Source of the DNA: Cuneatibacter sp. NSJ-177
GTDB lineage: Bacteria > Bacillota > Clostridia > Lachnospirales > Lachnospiraceae
DNA length: 64,000 nt
Reading direction: 5' to 3'
NCBI RefSeq assembly: GCF_022867805.1
Contig: NZ_JALIFO010000001.1
Location: 372,001 to 436,000, forward strand
The notes under the pieces were generated by a model. The model searched no databases, was not told the DNA's origin, and saw only the letters and a list, made by a program, of their open reading frames with translations. Position 1 is the stretch's first letter. Each line of letters begins with the position of its first letter. Made by a program: the position numbers and the translations under genes. Positions 61,602-64,000 of the stretch are shown here, piece after piece.

Positions 61602-62805
61602 GAAACAAAATTGGTTGCACAAATTATTTGCGGGGATCCTCATGTGCTTGATTGCCGGGATCGGCCTTTTTGCCTGGGCAGATCAAAATCCGGTTTTTTG
61701 TATGTGTTGTCCGGATGAAAAACAGGACAGAAGGGCCTTAAAGGGAGCGCTTTATGCCGCGCCGCTGTCCGCACCTGGCTCAAAAGGCTATGTGCAGGTT
61801 TACGAAGCGGTTGCCGGGCTGGAGCCGGTTTCCCATCAAAACCTGAACCTAAAACGTCAATCGGACGGGAGTTTTTTGATCCGCAAAAAGAGCGGTAGCA
61901 CATTCCGGATTCTGCAAATCACGGATGTACACTTGACCGGCTCGGAGGAGAATTGGGAGAAGGACCGGAAGGCAGTGCTTACGGTTACCGATCTGGTTGC
62001 AAGGTCCAAACCGGATTTTATTGTGATGACGGGAGATCTGGTTTTCGGCACCGGAAGTTCAGATCCGGACAATGACCGGAGAGCGCTGGATGTCCTGTTT
62101 CAGATGATGGATGCAATCGGGATTCCCTGGACCTGGGCGTTTGGAAATCATGACCACAGCTTTCTGGACCGGTATGAGGAGAGTGAGATCACAGAGATGC
62201 TGTCCCGGTGCCGGACGCTGCGGATGAGCGGAGGGAGCCAAAAAATCACGGGATATTCCAATGAGGTGTTCCAAGTGGAAAATTTAGACGGGTCCCTGTC
62301 CGTGGGACTGATCGTCCTGGATTCCCACAATGAGATTTGGAACGCGGACGGACAAAACGCCGGCTACGATTATATCCGGGAAGACCAGGTGGATTGGTAT
62401 GAAAACCAGGTTCAGCGGCTGCGGGAAACCTACGGTGAAGATGCCCGGACCCTCTTGTTTTTTCATATTCCTGTTCCAGAATATCAGACGGCCTGGGAGG
62501 AGCTTACGACCGGAGGGGCCGGTTATCTGTCCGGAGACTGGAGGGAGCCGGTGGCCAGTTCCAGGGTCAACTCCGGTTTGTTTGACCGGGCGGTGCGGCT
62601 GGGGAGCACGATGGCCATGTTCTGCGGCCACGATCATCTGAATGACTATCAGGTGGAATATCAAGGAATCCGGCTGGTATACGGAAAATCCATCGATTAT
62701 GTGGCTTATCCCGGAATCGAACAGCAGACGCAGCAAAGAGGGGCAACGCAGATCGAGATCGGACCGAAGGGGAATTTAGAGGTCATCCCCGTTGCCTTTG
62801 AGTAG
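61600..62805 (+). CDS. Exported or membrane-anchored metallophosphoesterase
   Basis: A 401-residue calcineurin-like phosphoesterase with an N-terminal hydrophobic helix (LFAGILMCLIAGIGLFAW) that is a signal or anchor, so the enzyme acts outside the cytoplasm. Metal motifs run in order: LQITDVHL, MTGDLVFG, FGNHDHS, FFHIP and CGHDHLND. It resembles purple acid phosphatase-like/Dcr2 proteins. TTG 61600 is the start (AAAGGAGGT 7 bases upstream). Two cysteines after the helix (FCMCCPD) are unusual. It heads a small operon with the next two genes. Confidence 0.9.
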   Translation: MKQNWLHKLFAGILMCLIAGIGLFAWADQNPVFCMCCPDEKQDRRALKGALYAAPLSAPGSKGYVQVYEAVAGLEPVSHQNLNLKRQSDGSFLIRKKSGSTFRILQITDVHLTGSEENWEKDRKAVLTVTDLVARSKPDFIVMTGDLVFGTGSSDPDNDRRALDVLFQMMDAIGIPWTWAFGNHDHSFLDRYEESEITEMLSRCRTLRMSGGSQKITGYSNEVFQVENLDGSLSVGLIVLDSHNEIWNADGQNAGYDYIREDQVDWYENQVQRLRETYGEDARTLLFFHIPVPEYQTAWEELTTGGAGYLSGDWREPVASSRVNSGLFDRAVRLGSTMAMFCGHDHLNDYQVEYQGIRLVYGKSIDYVAYPGIEQQTQQRGATQIEIGPKGNLEVIPVAFE

Positions 62806-63124
62806 GGGGACGGGGAGGCTTTCCTGCCAGTCTCTTCCCTATCCGGCTTGGTTTTTGGCAAACGAGCTGGATCAGGTAAAGCTTCCCGGAGCCGGAGAAG
62901 ATACAGCCTGGAAGAGTCCGGAGGTTACGGAAGAGGCTCAGGAGCTGCTGGAGCGGCTGTATGACCAAAAAAGCAGAGTTCCGAGACAGATGTTTCAGTT
63001 GTACATCGGGCTATTGCGGCGCAGCATGCGGAAAATACCGGCGGATCGCTGGCTGAAATATGCTTTCTTTGTTGTATTGGAATTTGAGGAAGGATCCTTT
63101 TCCGACCAGCGCCGGAAAGTTTAG
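62792..63124 (+). CDS. Small protein of unknown function
   Basis: A protein of about 110 residues without a recognised domain. It is rich in charged residues: LLERLYDQKSRVPRQMFQLY and a following LLRRSMRKIPADRW segment look helical. The start is uncertain: TTG 62792 has AGAGGT 8 bases upstream and overlaps the phosphoesterase stop by 14 bases; TTG 62798 is an alternative. Its stop overlaps the ribosome site of the next gene, so it is translated between two phosphoesterases and may assist one of them. Confidence 0.55.
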   Translation: MPLSRGTGRLSCQSLPYPAWFLANELDQVKLPGAGEDTAWKSPEVTEEAQELLERLYDQKSRVPRQMFQLYIGLLRRSMRKIPADRWLKYAFFVVLEFEEGSFSDQRRKV

Positions 63125-63133
63125 GAGGTACCG

Positions 63134-64000
63134 ATGAATATCTGGCGAATCATTCAAATCTTGTTTCCTTTCTGCGTAATTGTCCCTCTTGGAATCTACC
63201 TCTACCATTACCTGCGGCGCTCGCTCCTGTTTTGGGGATGTAAGCCGGAACGGCTGGCAAAAGGGATAGCGGCGCTCGGCGCCATGGGCCTGGCCGTTCT
63301 GGCGTTGAATTTGTGGGGGATCGGCGCGATCGTTGTGCTCTATCTGGCCGGTGTTTCCCTTATTTTGGATCTGATTTATCGCCTGACCCGGAAACGCATC
63401 AAAGCAAAGGGGAAAGGGGAATCAATCTATCGCAGCGGCCTCATTCCTGTTTTTGCGACCCTGTTGCTGATCGCCTATGGATATTTTCATATGACCAACA
63501 TCGTGGAGACAGGCTATACGGTTGAGACACAAAAAAATGTGGGGAATTACCGGGTCGCACTGATTACGGATTTGCACTTTGGAACCAGCATAAATGGGGA
63601 AAAGCTACAGGAGGTCTGCGGGAAAATCACAAAGACAGATCCGGATTTGGTTGTGCTGGGCGGAGATCTGGTGGATGAGAATACCACGCTCGAACAGATG
63701 CAGGAGGCCTTCCGGATCATCGGTACCACCGGCAGCAAATACGGCATTTACTATGTATACGGAAATCACGACCGATCCCGCTACCGGCAGCAGCCGAATT
63801 ATACGGAAGATCAGCTGGCCGAAGCAATTGAGGCAGGCGGAATCCATATTCTGGCGGATGAGGCTGTTCCGATCGGAGAGGACTTGATACTGATCGGCCG
63901 CGAGGATGCCTCGGTGAGAACACGAAAAAGCGGAGAGGAGCTGACGGCGGGCCTGGACTCCGAACGTTTCCTTCTCCTGGCCGACCACCAGCCCGTGGAG
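63134..64000 (+). CDS. Membrane metallophosphoesterase (YkuE-like), 3'-truncated
   Basis: The first 289 residues of a calcineurin-like phosphoesterase cut by the window end. The N-terminus has about four hydrophobic helices (roughly residues 5-25, 42-60, 62-80 and 105-122). Then comes the catalytic domain with ALITDLHFG, VVLGGDLVDE and YVYGNHDRS, and, just before the edge, LLADHQPVE, the start of the next metal motif. This layout matches YkuE-type enzymes proposed to act on UDP-sugar or lipid phosphates at the membrane. ATG 63134 has TAGGAGGT 5 bases upstream. Confidence 0.88.
   Translation, partial: MNIWRIIQILFPFCVIVPLGIYLYHYLRRSLLFWGCKPERLAKGIAALGAMGLAVLALNLWGIGAIVVLYLAGVSLILDLIYRLTRKRIKAKGKGESIYRSGLIPVFATLLLIAYGYFHMTNIVETGYTVETQKNVGNYRVALITDLHFGTSINGEKLQEVCGKITKTDPDLVVLGGDLVDENTTLEQMQEAFRIIGTTGSKYGIYYVYGNHDRSRYRQQPNYTEDQLAEAIEAGGIHILADEAVPIGEDLILIGREDASVRTRKSGEELTAGLDSERFLLLADHQPVE

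Noticed and set aside
61544-61603. Leader peptide of 19 residues before the phosphoesterase
   Set aside because: No ribosome site upstream and its start lies at the promoter's expected transcript start; no attenuator logic is visible.

Overview
The window looks like chromosomal DNA of an anaerobic Clostridia member, most likely a Lachnospiraceae-type gut bacterium. Supporting features are an Rnf operon in the clostridial order C-D-G-E-A-B, Gram-positive type capsule regulators (CpsB-type PHP phosphatase, separate Wzz and tyrosine kinase), strong AGGAGG ribosome sites, and the DUF4358/MBOAT/DHHW cassette. Genus and species cannot be read from the sequence. The backbone is moderately GC-rich. 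The middle of the capsule locus (about 37-43 kb) is clearly AT-rich and looks imported.

Region by region: 1-3.9 kb holds the end of a molybdenum hydroxylase, a glycerate 2-kinase and an enolase-like protein that lacks key catalytic residues. 4.0-6.5 kb is a polar amino acid ABC transporter. 6.9-10.4 kb carries an MntP-like membrane protein, a radical SAM/SPASM protein, a TetR regulator and a patatin-like lipase. 10.4-13.7 kb is a cell-surface O-acetylation cassette. 13.9-16.2 kb pairs an NSS transporter with a 2-hydroxyacid dehydrogenase. 16.5-18.4 kb is an autoregulated GntR/ABC operon, followed by carbamate kinase.

19.4-44.5 kb is a capsule/exopolysaccharide locus. It begins behind what looks like an invertible promoter: 19-bp inverted repeats (18/19 matching) enclose 131 bp with a good sigma-A promoter pointing away from the operon, an OFF state. 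The locus encodes a small helix-turn-helix protein, phosphatase, Wzz and BY-kinase, two 4,6-dehydratase routes to amino sugars, an initiating phosphoglycosyl transferase, an aminotransferase/dehydrogenase/ATP-grasp trio, UDP-galactopyranose mutase, a cytidylyltransferase/SDR/AraD/LicD polyol-phosphate module, a Stealth phosphotransferase, Wzy, Wzx, two acyltransferases and UDP-glucose dehydrogenase. Canonical glycosyltransferases are strikingly absent. A decayed ugd fragment and an IS4-type transposase remnant mark the far edge.

46.4-51.6 kb is the Rnf operon. The rest comprises a LysR regulator divergent from a TPP-dependent enzyme, a short UvrA paralogue, three AEC transporters with an MFS transporter, and two metallophosphoesterases, the second cut by the window end. 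No rRNA, tRNA or CRISPR array was seen.
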